This document shows positions 33,352-46,030 of a stretch of 64,000 nucleotides of DNA, piece by piece. This DNA comes from Pleurotus djamor (Eukaryota; Basidiomycota; Agaricomycetes; Agaricales; Pleurotaceae), in the NCBI GenBank assembly GCA_029747585.1, contig JAPEVF010000008.1, forward strand, positions 124,001 through 188,000. The letters run 5' to 3'. Position numbers and translations under genes: made by a program. Within the stretch, counting starts at the first letter, position 1. Each line of letters opens with the position of its first letter. Below the pieces are notes generated by a model. It searched no databases. It had not been told where the DNA came from and saw nothing but the letters and a program-made list of their open reading frames with translations.

Positions 33352-36300
33352 TTAAGGCGTAGCTAAGAGTCGTCCAAGTCCTTTGATATGTTTCTCACAA
33401 AGCGCAGAAAAGTAGAATTCATGCTCAGAGTTATGCGGCTGCACTAGGTTGTGAGCAATCTCATGAGCCAGCGTGAAGAACCTTAGAAGAAGCGTGAGTT
33501 GCATCATAAACTCAAAGTTGCATGGCCGCACCATGATATATAAGCGTCGTCGAGCTTGCCCTTCTGGACGTCGTCATGATCTAAAGCATGAGAAAATTTT
33601 AGGATTATAGACTTCATCAGACCCTGACGACTTACGCCAAGCCTCAAAGTACCTCAGATTCAGGAAAATGCTTGCATTCCGATTGAACGCAATTAGATCG
33701 CCTCTGAGATCGTAAAAGATGTGCAGACTTGTCAAAGGCAAGCCATAGACATTAGCTAGAGGGGTCATGACGTGAATGAACCTGGCGATCCGGTCTTGTT
33801 TGGAACTGAAGAAGTTCTGCGGATCCTGGACGTCTGTGCGGAGTTGTCAATTAGCCATTCTCAAGGAAGGGGAACTTAAGGGTTTACCTTGCGTGACAAA
33901 GATCTTGAGGTGCCCCATCTCCCCTGAAGGTCGAAGCATAAGTGCATGTTCAAGATCATGGGATGTTGACATACCTATAAGATTAAGGTCACCTGCACGC
34001 CCACTAACATCGCAATAACCGTCATTCAACGATTCCTTGACCTGACGCATCTCCTCCTTGTTCCTGAGCAAGTTACCATTTTCGGGCTTGCAGGCCTTGA
34101 TGGCCATAGCGATGTTGGAATCTATAATGGTCAGACTGGAACCATACCCATTCGATGCACATCGACGTACTGATGTTACTCAACGGAGTTACGTGAGAAG
34201 TATTCGAAGGTGTGATAGGTCGGGTATTACCCTGCTTTGGCTTGTCGAGGGGAGCATCCCCATGCAGCAAGGGCTCATTCTCCGGGGCGATAGGGCGAGG
34301 AGAAACCTTATCACGGAGGTCTTGAATGGATTTGAAAAAGCCTGTAGACCGCGACTTGTTCCTGGGTGGACTCTCGGGAAAGCCTCCGGGGACAGGAGAG
34401 TGTTGGTGTGATTCTGTGGGTGGTGAAGGAGCGGTAGGTGGTGTAATGGCTTGGGATTTGGTCATCGGTTGTTCGATGGCCGCCGGCGGGTGCGTTGTCT
34501 TCTGTGACTCCAAAGGCGCGGATTCAGCAAGCTTCTGTTGTTTGAGAATACGATCGACTGAATCCAAAACGTTAGTGGAAAGAAGAAAATAAAAACCCAA
34601 AAAGCTTTCGTACCATTGTAACCGCGTCGCTTCAGAGATCTCAGGTCCGTAGAAAGGATAGTCATGAACAAAAGGATATCACTGGCTTTTGCACCTTCAA
34701 ACAGAAGCCTCCCAAGAGAGGTGGCGACTCTGAGTATGCGAATTCAATGTCGGACATATATGATATGTGGGTCAGTATAACTCACTCGTACATGTCAATT
34801 TGCGTGTTGAAAGCCGTCCAGAGTTGAACAGCGCCCTTGCCTTCTCTGGTAGCCACAGCAGACGCTTCTTGAGTCTTCCGGGAATCGTGACTTCCGAAAG
34901 TCAGCCGTGTCTCAACATTGATTTTACCAAAGGTCTTTACAACGAAATTACCCGGCTTGCTCAACCACATAAGGGGGATCTTCATCCTCGCATGGGTTTG
35001 GCCATGCAGGAAGAGGGGCAGTCGTTCCAAGACAAGGTCATGCATCTGCGCTGACCTGTCGGAGCTCCTCACCTCTTGGGTAGTTCTGTAGTTCTGCTTG
35101 ATCAGGGAACTGAGGCGACGGGACCCAAGCTCAGCGTAGAAAGCTAACCATCAATGAGGATTTCAGCAGAAGGTAAGAATCAAGCTGTGCTTGCCTTCGA
35201 GTATGTCTTCTTGGGGAGCAGTGAAGAGAACATCTCCGAAGAGCTGATAGTTGTTTGGATCGTCGACGATGGCTATATTAACGGGTAAGAGTAAGTCGTA
35301 TTCGGATTCCCATTCTTCGTCTTCGATATCGGGTGCGTGACCAGATTTACTTTCCTTGCGTCGACGGCGAACACCGAGCAGGATAGGTGACTTCTTCATC
35401 CTCATAAATGTCGCTGACGAAAGGAGGCGGCTATTGATAGCAATATTCCGCAGCTCAATAAGGAAACTAAGATCGAGGTCAAACCTATCTCCACAAGTCT
35501 CTGGGAACAACGCACTGTTGTGGACCACCGGAAAGCTTGTAAAACTTCTGGGGATCGTTGAGAAGCATTTGGGCGAGTTCTTCTACGGACGCTTCGCGTT
35601 TCGTACCACAGGCACTGAGGAAACTATTCCCAGCGACTCCGAAGTCGACGCAAGTGAATAATTTCGACTGGAGCTTAGCGGTAGCGGTGTTCAGCAGACA
35701 TCTTCGCGGAGGACTGTAAGTATATCCAGTTTCGCTTCCATCATTGAGGACAGGAACGAATGGATGATTTCCCAAGACGGTGAGTTCCGAATCAGAGAAG
35801 TCTAAAATTATTGTCAATGACAATGTCAGAGAGGCGACTGAAACAGAATACCTACCTGTGATTCGCGTTGAAAGAAGGGAGAACCAGTTCCTTGCTTGGG
35901 ACAGAGAAGGAGGTGTGGTTCTCAAGAGCTGAACAAGATGAGAGGTAGAAGGGGACCGTGAAATTTTCAGTTTCGCTGCATGTGGTTGCACAGATTCATC
36001 AAGGACGAGGAAACCCATGGAAGCCCATGAACGCTCGATGAAGACCTGAAAGCCGGCCGTAGGTCAGGGAAGAGAGATGACCTAGGGTTGGGGGAAGACT
36101 GACATCTAACGGCGTAGCAAGTAGCGTCGCGGAATCTTTGTTGGCTGGAATGTACGCTTTCTGAGAGAAATCTGAGGGATCATATGTTGGGTAGTGTGTT
36201 GACATCTTCTCTAGTAGATACTTCAGAGCAGCGGAGCTGACGGATGGGTCGGAGGAACAACATATGTCAATGAGTTGTGTTAGAGGAGGAAGTGTTTGAA

Positions 36301-39300
36301 GGCCAATCTTGGCAAGAAGTTTGACTGAAGAGAGTGAGTATTGGTAACAAAATACTAATGTGCCTGTGCTCACCCTCAGGGTTCGATGGACGCCACCTAG
36401 CTTTAGAGTTCCAAGCAAGAGTAGGCAACTTCAGGGAGCGGAAAGAATCAATGGGCTCGTATAGTTCGTTAGCTCGATGCCGTTTGAGCTTCCCGTCAAT
36501 AGGGACGTCGCCTTCCTTGCAAAATATTGGGGTAAGGCGAAGCCTTTCCCAATCTTGATCCTTCAACTCATCTTCGACGGCAACTAGATATCTGATTAAA
36601 TCTTCAACTTTCCAATTTCCTGTTTTTATCATCCTTTTAAGGCGGAACGAAGGGAGTCAACGGGTTATCAGAACCGGAGTGGGAAGCCACAGTCTCACCT
36701 AGTGAAGACGATCTGGAGATCAACATATTTCCTAACCCCGAGATATTGCACGAGTTTGGCAAGCGATCCCTTGATAGCAGTCCCAGAAGGTAACATGATC
36801 ACGGGCAAGTCACCGAGTATATTAGCATCGGAGAAATATGCTTCATCTGGTTGCCTTTGACCTTGCGATGTGGGGATACATGCAACATTCCCGAGTACTT
36901 GGGCAATTTGGGGCTTGTCGGTATTGGGTATGGACGGCCAGGCACGATTGAGAGACGTGAGGATACGTTCAGCCCACACCGGAGAAGAGGCAATATCTGT
37001 CTCAGCGGACAAAGCACGTGTAGTTGGATGGCAAATGTGTTTCAACCACTCCAGGAAGGTCATTTCCTTCCACGGTAGGAAACTGACCAAGTGTTCAGGT
37101 GTGAATTTCGAGCTGATTTCGATTGGGAGGAGGTTGGGCGGTGGAGGACCGCCGAGGGGTATGTGTGCACCGACGGGTCCTCTAGCATTGATAAAAAGCT
37201 CGATGGCGGACAACGGCACTTCCTTGGGTACAACTGAAGCCGAGTTGACGAACAGTCTGGCCGTGTTCAAGAGACGACCACGAAATATTGGGAGGTGTGG
37301 GTCTTGACCTTGGCGGTTTAGGTCAATCCACCACTGTAGGAAACCAATCATTTCTTCGGCATTCAAAGGAGCACGAAGCTCTTTAATGACATCTTCCGAA
37401 ACGACATGTGAGATCATTCTGCGATTTTGAAGGGAAGTGATCATCAGGCTGGCCTCGTCAAGGACCGAGGCAGGCACCATGGGGAGCGACTTCAGGAAAG
37501 TAGAAATCTTAACATCTGGTAAACGTATCTCCGATATTGGGCGGACGCCTGTCGTTGACAGCAAAGGGAATTGATGGGTAGGTCCACAGCCGAAGAAGGA
37601 TTGCTCCAAAAGACTAGACACTTCTCCAGAGGGCGTCGACTGGCGAAAAGTGAAGAATCTCAGGGCGTGAATTGCACGATTCTGCAACCAAAGGCGAGTG
37701 GGTCCAGCACTGGCTGACTCCATATCTCCACTTTGCCATAGAGTACGTATGTTGTCCAGTTCAAACTCATATGCGCAACGAGCGAGAAAGCCACCGACAA
37801 ATAACAGCTCCTTGTTCCAAACTTAATAATACACGTTTTGAGTACACACATGTTGTGAAGGGCGAAATGACTTACAGGCAACATTCTTGTCCCTAAATAA
37901 TCAGGTCTTCAATGAGAAATCGTGACTAGATGACACCGTAGAGACGCACATGAAGTCCAGAGACTCTCTCTCGACGGTAGGAATAAATCTAGAGGCCATA
38001 TGGCCTCCAATGCCGGTTGTTTGAGCGGTGGAATGCCCCTGTAAAGTGGTTTCAACGACTGCAAACCCACCATAGAGGAAAGAGATCCATACGACAAATA
38101 CTCGAGTAGATCCAGTGCTAGCAACAAGGTAAGCGTGATCCATTGCAAATGTATATAGATTTTACTCGCCCTTCTATATCAGCTCGCAGACCTTGAAATA
38201 CACTACCAGTCGAAAACTCTTGTTGTTTGTCTTGGGTTTTACTCGCTTCATATTCATCGTGAGCAGTCTGAAAAATAATCAAAATTGACTTCAGAGGCTG
38301 ACGACGAAGAAATCTCACATATATCAGCTCATATTTGACCTTCGCTGGAGGCTTCTTCTTGGTTGCTCGCAACAACTCATCACCAACCTTCTTAGTTAGC
38401 CGAACTTCAACGTCTGCAGAGAAGATGGATAAAGTGATATCCGTGGTAACTGGTTTATAATCGTCCGTAGGATCACGAGGAAGGCTAGTGGGGAGGGGCT
38501 GCGGCGTCGAAGGTGCGGCGAAAGATTGAAACAAGGAGGAAAAGAAACCCGGAGCTTTCTGGAGTGGTTTCAGAGCCGTGGGGACAGCTGGCTTCTCAGA
38601 CCCAGAAGAATAGACTAATCGCATGATTTCTGCACTGATATGAAGAGCTAGGATAACATGACAATGTGAGATAGGAACAGACAAGAAGCTGTTGACATAC
38701 GAGTTGCTTGGATAGATTTCACGACAACCGAATTAGAAGGACTCGACGCCCTCAGGCTGCGAGGTATATTAAGGACATTCGGAGAACCAGGCGCCTTCGA
38801 CAATTTGACAAGGCAATGGCTATCAAGATAGACGCTGACCTGCTTGAGGTGGGTCATGAAAACAATTGATGAAGCAAGAAAGCGAGCGAAATCGAAGGGA
38901 GGTGGGATTGGTGACGGGTCACGAAGAGGCATCTGAAATGAAGTCCACGGATTGGGATTCTCTTCATTCGAAGGGGAAGGGAGGTTGCCTCGTCTCGCAA
39001 AGAGCTGTGAACCATGGATTAGTCAATGGCGAGAGTGAAGAATTGAAGCAAGGCGCACTTGATCTTTCTTGTCCTTCCAATAGAAACCCATCCATTCAGC
39101 TGAACAAAGGTCAGTATTAAACCATGACAATTGGATGATCACGCACCTCCAGATGTTACAAACGGTTCCTCAGTTACTGAGAACAAGCTATAGAAACCGA
39201 CCCCAAAAGCACCAATCTTCTCCTCGTCCGGATTCCCCTCCGCTGCATAACATGACGTAAGGCTGAGACGGTCACTGAGGCCTTCAAATGGATTCCAACC

Positions 39301-39745
39301 CACCTATCTTCTTCAGCCGATTCCAGTCTTCATTTCTGAAGATAAGACCATTGTTCTTGAAGGTCCATTGATGCACCTGATAGAGAGTGTATGGGCACAA
39401 TGGGTAGATGTCAAGTCCGCATACGTACTATAGTCTTCTTCAAATCAGGAGGGTTTGTGCTGGAAAGAACGGGCGCGTCATCTGCAGACTCCTTCTTCAA
39501 GTACGCATCAGTTTCAAAGTGGATTTCTACGGCGGTAGATGCAGCATCGTCCGAGTTCTGGAGAAGCTCGCGAAAGACGGAGAATTCTCCTGAGTAGCGG
39601 GCGAGGACCTTGTCAATGAGCGCGCGTTGATTGACTTCAACGGATTCATCATGGCCAGAAGCCCACTATATATCGTGTCAGCGGTGAGGGATAGAGGGAA
39701 GCGAATGACTTCGAAGCTCACAAGGGTATCTTTAGCTCTCGACAT
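33352..39745 (-). CDS. DUF3684 giant protein with N-terminal GHKL ATPase (sacsin-like)
   Basis: The ATG at 39745 gives MSRAKDTL, spliced to WASGHDESVEVNQRALIDKV, then ARYSGEFSVFRELLQNSDDA (the N-box of HSP90-type ATPases), and FKNNGLIFRNEDWNRLKKIA..KIGAFGVGFYSLFSVTEEPF (G-boxes). This is the sacsin/HSP90 ATP-binding fold. The middle carries DUF3684 segments, e.g. NAEEMIGFLQWWIDLNRQG, PNLLPIEISSKFTPEHLVSF, PVWAERILTSLNRAWPSIPN, and GNWKVEDLIRYLV. The C-terminus has a Thr/Pro-rich linker (about 34200-34580) and then FFTLAHEIAHNLVQPHNSEH, whose HEIAH fits a zinc-peptidase HExxH. The stop is TAA at 33352. Probably a large cytosolic or nuclear chaperone-like protein; no clients are known to me. 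About twenty introns. Confidence 0.85.
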
Positions 39746-39809
39746 ATTCCAACGCCAGCGTCGAAAGGTAGAGGTATTTGGTAAAGAGTCTCACGCGTCG
39801 GCCTCATGT

Positions 39810-40220
39810 TGATACGTTGATCGCTGATCACACTGCCTTCTATTCAGTAAGTACACAATGGTTTTCCGTAGGAGTTATGGTGCGAAGATATGTTCGCGTC
39901 ACGCTCATTCTAACCACCAATTTGAGGACCCCTTCTGACGACGCGACAGACAGATACCGCGTCCGAATCTTCGTGGTGACCTCAGACGTGCACTCATAAA
40001 GTCGCTATCTCCAGTGATACTACTCTATATAGCCATCATGGTTGCACTTGCACTCGAATTCTCTTCGCCGTTTCTCTTCCTTGCGAAGAACAATTCCAGT
40101 CTTCCCAAGTCTCGTCGGCCCGGGGACTACGATCATGTTCTATGCAAGTCCTACATCGACATGTCCTCCACCCTTGCTTTCCCTTTCGCTAGGGAAAGTA
40201 CATAGTTCGAGCGGCCAAGT
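39810..40220 (-). pseudogene. Truncated, decayed copy of the chitin synthase 3' end
   Basis: Read in the same orientation as the real gene, 39828-39905 matches its 3' flank (about 41792-41925). Then 39906-40210 matches its last exon (about 42475-42765): shared blocks include TTGAGGACCCC, TCTGACGACGCGACAGA and CTCGAA.TCTCTTCGCCGT. About 550 bases in between are missing from the copy. Stops and frame changes break it. There is no promoter or catalytic domain. It sits between the DUF3684 gene and the small membrane protein gene. Confidence 0.8.
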
Positions 40221-40489
40221 ATACTGACAGTTTCATGGCTAAGGATTGCAAACGCGTCGGTGTTTGAACTTTGGGGGAGCTTCGCGAGAAGGAGGCAACG
40301 ACGTACAATCACGCCCGCACACACCCGAATACCCGAAGAGTAGTCTGCTTGCAACAGCGTTCAATTTGATACACGTAAAGTCCAACGTTCCATGTAAATG
40401 TCCAATAGAGCTACTGATCTATCTTGCACTTTACATAAAATATAAATACAGATGGGTGACAATGTGAAGGTAACACAACTGGTCTACCA
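40221..40489. other. Short intergenic region
   Basis: A trace of the chitin synthase coding sequence (GAGCGGCCAAGTA, also at 42884) occurs at 40209-40221, so the fragment may extend slightly further. The rest is featureless 3' flank. Confidence 0.4.
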
Positions 40490-41435
40490 CTAGTAAGGCC
40501 GTGGATTGAAGCCGCCTATGAACTGATCGTCGGCTTTGTTCTACATCAACTTTAGTGAGTGGTTCATCTTGATGTCTCTTTGGATTACTTACCGTGGTAT
40601 GCGCCTGTGGAGGAGGTCCAGGAGGTGGTGCGTGCTGTGGCATAGGCTGTTTAAGATCGGGTCAGATGTGGTCTGCCGTTCGCGAGTTCAGAAAGGAGAA
40701 CCGACCGAGTCACCGATACTCTGTTCATAATTGGGTAAAGTTGTCTGGCGTTTCATTTCTGGATGGATTTCAGGCTAATAAGCACAGTGTTAAAATGTTG
40801 TGGGGACATGAAAGGGGGCTAGTTGGACATACCAGTCCAAACCCTCCACCACCACCGCCGAAGTTGTGGTCTAGTTGCTCTCGGTTGGGCATTTGTTGTG
40901 TTGTATAACCTTGCTCGGGAAGATGTTGACCTGAATATGGTTGACTCGGGTACGGTTGACCGGAATACGGCTGCCCTGCGTACTGTCCCCCGTATGGTTG
41001 ACTGGAATACGACGACTGGCCCGTATTTTGCTGGGTGGGGGGATGACCCATGGTCTGTTGATGCATCATTGATGGTGGTATTGTTTCGTCTTGTCTGCGT
41101 TTGCGACCGAAAGGCATCCATGGGATGCTAGCTCCGCCGCCCAGAGGCGCGGTTGCTTGTCTTGCTCGACGACGGCGAAGCATCATTAACAATAGGAGAA
41201 AGAGCGCCATCGCTCCGACCACCGCTACACCTTCATAAGCATCGCTGTCATTTTATCAGGGCAAGACGGTCCACTTACCCAGCACTGCTCCAGCTATAAT
41301 CCCGGCTGANCTCCTTCGNCGCCGTCTAAACACCTGCGCATTGACTCCANCAATCTGCTGCGCCAATAACGCNATCAACAACAACGNAGATCCNANNTGN
41401 ACTNGCANAGGTGAGNGAAGTTGTGTCCACGACAT
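40490..41435 (-). CDS. Single-pass membrane protein with QPYSGQPY-type repeats
   Basis: Five exons (41435-41279, 41230-40833, 40774-40706, 40646-40593, 40540-40490) give about 242 residues. MSWTQL.. with a Leu-rich core and AQQIVGVNAQVF is a signal peptide. RRRRRSSAGIIAGAVLG precedes the membrane helix GVAVVGAMALFLLLLMML, followed by RRRRARQ, so the tail is cytosolic. The tail holds imperfect repeats (QPYGGQYAGQPYSGQPYPSQ), a Gly run and a C-terminal Pro/His/Gln-rich segment ending NKADDQFIGGFNPRPY. Such short basidiomycete surface or wall-sensor-like proteins are common but not functionally defined. Several Ns sit at third codon positions in exon 1. Confidence 0.75.
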
Positions 41436-42090
41436 GGCGNTGCGCTGATGAGGTGGTGGTTGATGGTGAAGAATAGATGAACGTCTGACTTGGCGTCAAA
41501 TATGATTATAAGGGCTGGAATGGTGACGCAACCGTATCGGAGCACCCTTTGGAGTCCTTCTATTTTGGGCAACTCTGCTGCCTTATTCGGCTAAGCGCCG
41601 ATGACGACCACCTGGTGACCATGACAGACCTCCCTNCAGCCACCTCACAAAAATCTGACAGGAGCAATCGATGACCGAGGGGACGAGGTAGTGAGCACCA
41701 GCACTGTGACCAGTAATTTCAAGACAGGCTTTTCACATCGGTCAACTCGTTTAATGCAAGGGTACGACGCTCTAGATTGGCACCCAACAATGGATCGCTG
41801 ATCACACTGCTCTCTAACAATTGAGTTTGATACAGGTATTGACAATGGTTTTCCGTATAGAGATTAANAGACAGGGTAAAACGATGCAGGATGAAGAGGG
41901 AGCTAATAGTGCGAAGATGTGTAAATGACATGAAGGAGTACAGAGTGGACCAAATGCAGTATCAGTGAGTTACGAATATTAAGCAGTGTTGTAAACAAAA
42001 CAANNACAATCGATNTTTCCTAGTCGAGGCAGGCGCAATTGTCCATCATACGTAGGTACCGTGGAACGAAGAGAGGGTGAGAGATACCGA
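41436..42090. other. Intergenic region, 3' flank of chitin synthase
   Basis: It is 655 bases with no supported gene. Its right half (from about 41790) is the sequence duplicated at 39828-39905. Minus-strand open frames (41645-41931) are not protein-like. Confidence 0.5.
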
Positions 42091-45000
42091 TTAAAATCTC
42101 GTAGAAGGATCTAAGGGTCCGAGTGGTCCGTAGGGCTCTGAAGGTCGTTGGCGCATCACATTGGCACCGTGGTGNGAATTCGGCGTAACAGGNGTNGCTA
42201 CCTCGGGAGGATGTGACAGNACNCCGGGNGAGGCNGAGCGAGACATTGGGGCGTAGCCGTTCCCAGCTACTCTAGAGAGCTGTGTNGTCGAACCGTCCGA
42301 GGATGCATGATATCGAGGTGCATACGTNGAAGTCGGAGGNGAAGGCCGCTCGTCAAAGCCACTNTCGAGCATCGCTTCTAGTTCTGATCGACCNACAGTC
42401 TTGGCCGAGGAGATGACATCATGAGGCACGAAGAGTCCCGTAGGAGGAGGNGGATACTTCGCATCACGTTCNTTGTAACCACCGATTTGAGGACCCCATT
42501 GGTCNTCNTCTGACGACGCGACAGANACCGTNTCCGACCCTTCGTATTGACTNCCCAGACGAGCACTNAGGAAGTCNCCATCNCCNGTGATNTATCCACC
42601 ATGNTTGCGCTCGAANTCTCTTCGCCGTCTCTCTTCGCGACGCATCTTGCGAAGGCGAGAACGTTCCCAATCTTCCCANCGCCTCATCGGTACNGCGGCC
42701 ATATTCGATGCAGGTCCACCATCNCCATGTCCTTCACCCTTGGTCTCACCCTCAACTTTCCTAGAAAGNANAGTCAGCACGGACAAGACATTGGGACATG
42801 ATGAAACACGAACCTAGTTTCTCCCCAAGAGAAGTCATCAAAATGCCAGAAGGCATACACAGGAAGTACAAAGTTCCATATTGGCAGAGCGGCCAAGTAA
42901 ATCAACATCCAGAACACATAGACAACCTTTCTGGTGGTGATCAAGATGAGTACAGCGGGGAGACCCAGTACAGCGACGAGGAGAGCCAGGGGGATGGCCT
43001 GTTCGAACGACTTCGGCGGGTCCAAAGCCATTCCGACGACGAGGGCGTAGGTAAGGGTGATGGCGATCGGGAGAACAACGGTACCGAGAAGATCCATAAA
43101 GACAACAAACTGCATGCTGAAACAAAAGATACCACAAAGATTGCGAACGAGGACGAGTTCCATAAGGTTATGTATAGTCGAGTTGATCCAGCGACGGCGT
43201 TGGGAGAGAAGAACCGAGAATGTGTCCGGCACGACGGTTCGACACCGCGCTTGGGGGAGGAACATCATCTTGCGATTAGGGAATGTGCGCAAGAGGATTG
43301 TAGTGAGGAAACGATCCTCGCCCAGAAGGAGGAGATTCTTCTGGTGCAATGTAGTCACTTCGCATTGGCTGTATTCCTTCACGATTTCAGGTTTGACAAT
43401 GAGAGGGACCCAATCATCACCACTCGACCGTCGAGCCTTCAATCGGAACATCGAGAAACATCCAGGCAAACACGAAACACCACCAAAGACAGACTCGAAA
43501 GCCTTGGCGAGATGATGTGAGATAAAATATTCGAAGACTTGAATGGCGGTGACCCAAGATTGGCGTTTGTTGGCAATGCGAGTTTCACCACAACAACCCA
43601 TGATCATCTGGTCGTGATGCATGCAATTGACCAGATAACCAAGTGAGTCAGGGAAAACTTTGGTATCGGCATCAACCTAACCATATTATTAGTTCGCGTA
43701 AAAAATAGAAAATCATGCAGGGCCAACCATTAGGCAAACTTCGAAGAAGTCAGGGGTCACGCCCATGAGGACATGGATCTTGCGGAATAGATCGAAGTCG
43801 AGGGGGTTCATGCGATCGTTATAAGTTACGCGAGAGAAGAAATTCATCAAAATGAGTTGACTATCACGTTTGCCTCGATTGCCGGGCTTCTTGTCTGTAG
43901 CGGCCTCTTGTTCAGTGCCGCATTTGACCACGACGACTGTTGGCGTCCGGCGGCCAGCGACAGCTGGGAAGAAAGATAACATCAATCTTTTGATGACATC
44001 AAGACTGATTCTGTCACTCACTGTAGTGTCCAGCATACACCATAGCGCGGTTCTGAGCTTTGAGACCAGTGCCCACGGCAGAGTAGGCCATAGGGATGGG
44101 GTTACCGAAGCGAGGATCAGCCTCCAAAAGTCCAACACAGATATCNGGCGTGCTGCGCTTCTCTCCAGCACCAGTGATCATNCCATCTGCCACGACGAAG
44201 AGCAACTTCCTGGCATCCGAATACGTGGTGGTGGAGATAGAATCTAGTGTTGTGCGCAATGATTCTTCGCCTTCCGAGTAACAGGTTACGAGGCAGACAG
44301 CGAAAAGTTCGGCGCCAATCTGGGCCAAGCTGACGATGGGAGCAGCACCCGCATCGGAGGCAAGGGTCGTNCTCGATGCTGACGCGATGGAATTGGGTAT
44401 TCTGCTGCCACNTTNACCCGCTTTCTTTNATCCCCGANCCGGCCCAAGGTGCTGTGCCGGTCTTATTATCGACGGAAACATTTGCGCCTTCTGGCATGAC
44501 TGCGGGGCTGATCGCGTTACGGTTGAGTTCAATACTGTTGGGGGGACCCGCGAGCTTTTCTGAAAGGAACCAATTGAACACGCAGGCCATAGCGAAACGT
44601 ATGAGAACGAGAGTCAGGATGACNATNAGTCCGGTGTANAGGAAAAGCTGCGATACGAAGCAACCTGGCGTGATTTTGTCGATATTGCCAGCGTAGTANC
44701 GTTGCTTGAGACATGGNACGGCGGACTTGAGGTTGGGGCGTGAGGAGAANAGCATGGTGGCATCGTTTCCACTGCCGCCGGGCTGCAAAGCCGTACGGAG
44801 GGCAGCATCGACTGGGTCGCCAGTGATGGGGTTCGGATGGGACTGCATGTAGCTGTTGACGTTGAGGACGGCTCCGTCTATCACGAAGAAGTTGGTTATA
44901 TTGGAGACCTGTTCCCATGCNTATCCGACGAACAGTCCTGTGTCTTCGATTCCCAACGAAGACAATGTGGACGAAGAACTGAGAGCAGGAAGAGGACATG

Positions 45001-45652
45001 TCTGGGTGCTACACGGTGGATCTGTAGCAACTCGGAATTCAAGNCCTTGNCAAGCGGGATAGTCGTTCAATGAGCGAGTGAAGAGGTTGGTGATGTCTTG
45101 ACCAGGAGTGAGGGCGAGATTTGAAAAAGAGACTTGAGCGGTGGATCTAGCGGACGTGACATTGACAAGGCGTCCTTGAATACCGAGAGTGCCCGGNCTC
45201 GATCCAAAGCGCACGAAGCGACCACCGGTGTCTGCTGTCTGTGGACACAGAACCTTCTGAAAGCCAACGGTTACGAAGCCAACTGCACCACATAGGACGG
45301 CAATGATAATGCACAGAGCCATCTTCTCCCTCCAAGCTTGCTGAGTAGCCTTGTCTTTGAGACCGCCAATGGAGCTCAGCAGCACACCTGGAGCCCAGAA
45401 AGTGACAACAATTGAAAATATCCTCCATACATTTGAACCACCATACTCGTCCGAGGAAGGTACCGAGCCTGGCGTGTGTAAAGCAGCGCCCGAAGGAGGG
45501 GTGATGAGAGGGACGGGGGCGACGCTTCTCTCTGGTCGCGTTAGTGTTTTCGCGCGTCGAATTGTGGGTGCAGAATGTGGAGGCTGCCTTGCAGAAGAGG
45601 TGGGTATTGGAACGTCAGTGAAGTCGTAGTTTGTCTGAAAACGAAGGGCCAT
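42091..45652 (-). CDS. Chitin synthase, class IV (Chs3 type)
   Basis: The ATG at 45652 gives [40 protein letters not shown] and [16 protein letters not shown] are the N-terminal membrane pair. A middle region with [15 protein letters not shown] is cytochrome-b5-like, as in class IV/V enzymes. The GT2 catalytic domain carries [29 protein letters not shown] (DxD), [38 protein letters not shown] and [20 protein letters not shown] (QRRRW, product binding). C-terminal helices and a WGETR-proximal acidic tail follow, ending [12 protein letters not shown]. The enzyme polymerises UDP-GlcNAc into chitin at the plasma membrane. Around 44390-44440 the frame slips amid several Ns; a gap in sequence quality is likely rather than a dead gene. 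The start is ~380 bases from the divergent phosphatase gene. Confidence 0.93.
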
Positions 45653-46030
45653 GATATGCGAAGGAAGTGGGGAGGATGNGCAACAGACAGGCCTGCTGGG
45701 GGAGAGAGGGAAAGGAGGAAAAAGAGGGACGAGGGGACGGACGACAAGGACGACAAGGACGACGGCGACGGCGATGAGGAAAAGGAATTGAAGGGAAGGG
45801 CTTGGCCCTTGGAAAAGATTTGGACAGGCAAGATCAAAAGAACAAACATATCACAACATCCTCCCCATCGCCACTTAGACGCTCAATATACTTTTCGCGC
45901 ATATAACCATCACCAACGGCGACCGCGTAGCATGANCAAGTAGGGCCGCTCGCCATCCTCCACCCGCCGCTCACCGTCGCCCACCACCCGCACCCTCTTT
46001 TTTGTCGACGCGAACGGCGCTTGTCGCGGA
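45653..46030. promoter_or_regulatory. Probable divergent promoter, chitin synthase / phosphatase
   Basis: About 380 bases separate the two divergent genes. A purine-rich tract (45700-45800, GACAAGGACGACAAGGACGA-like) dominates. The right border depends on the uncertain start of the phosphatase gene. Confidence 0.4.

Noticed and set aside
40930..41020. Plus-strand tandem repeat as a CRISPR-like or satellite array
   Set aside because: The repeats are imperfect and encode QPYxGQ repeats of the membrane protein on the minus strand.
42798..43520. 240-residue plus-strand frame
   Set aside because: It is antisense to the QRRRW-bearing exon of chitin synthase; its composition mirrors that exon.
44380..44450. 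Chitin synthase as a pseudogene because of a frame slip
   Set aside because: The slip lies in an N-rich patch, and all catalytic motifs on both sides are intact, so a sequencing fault is more likely.
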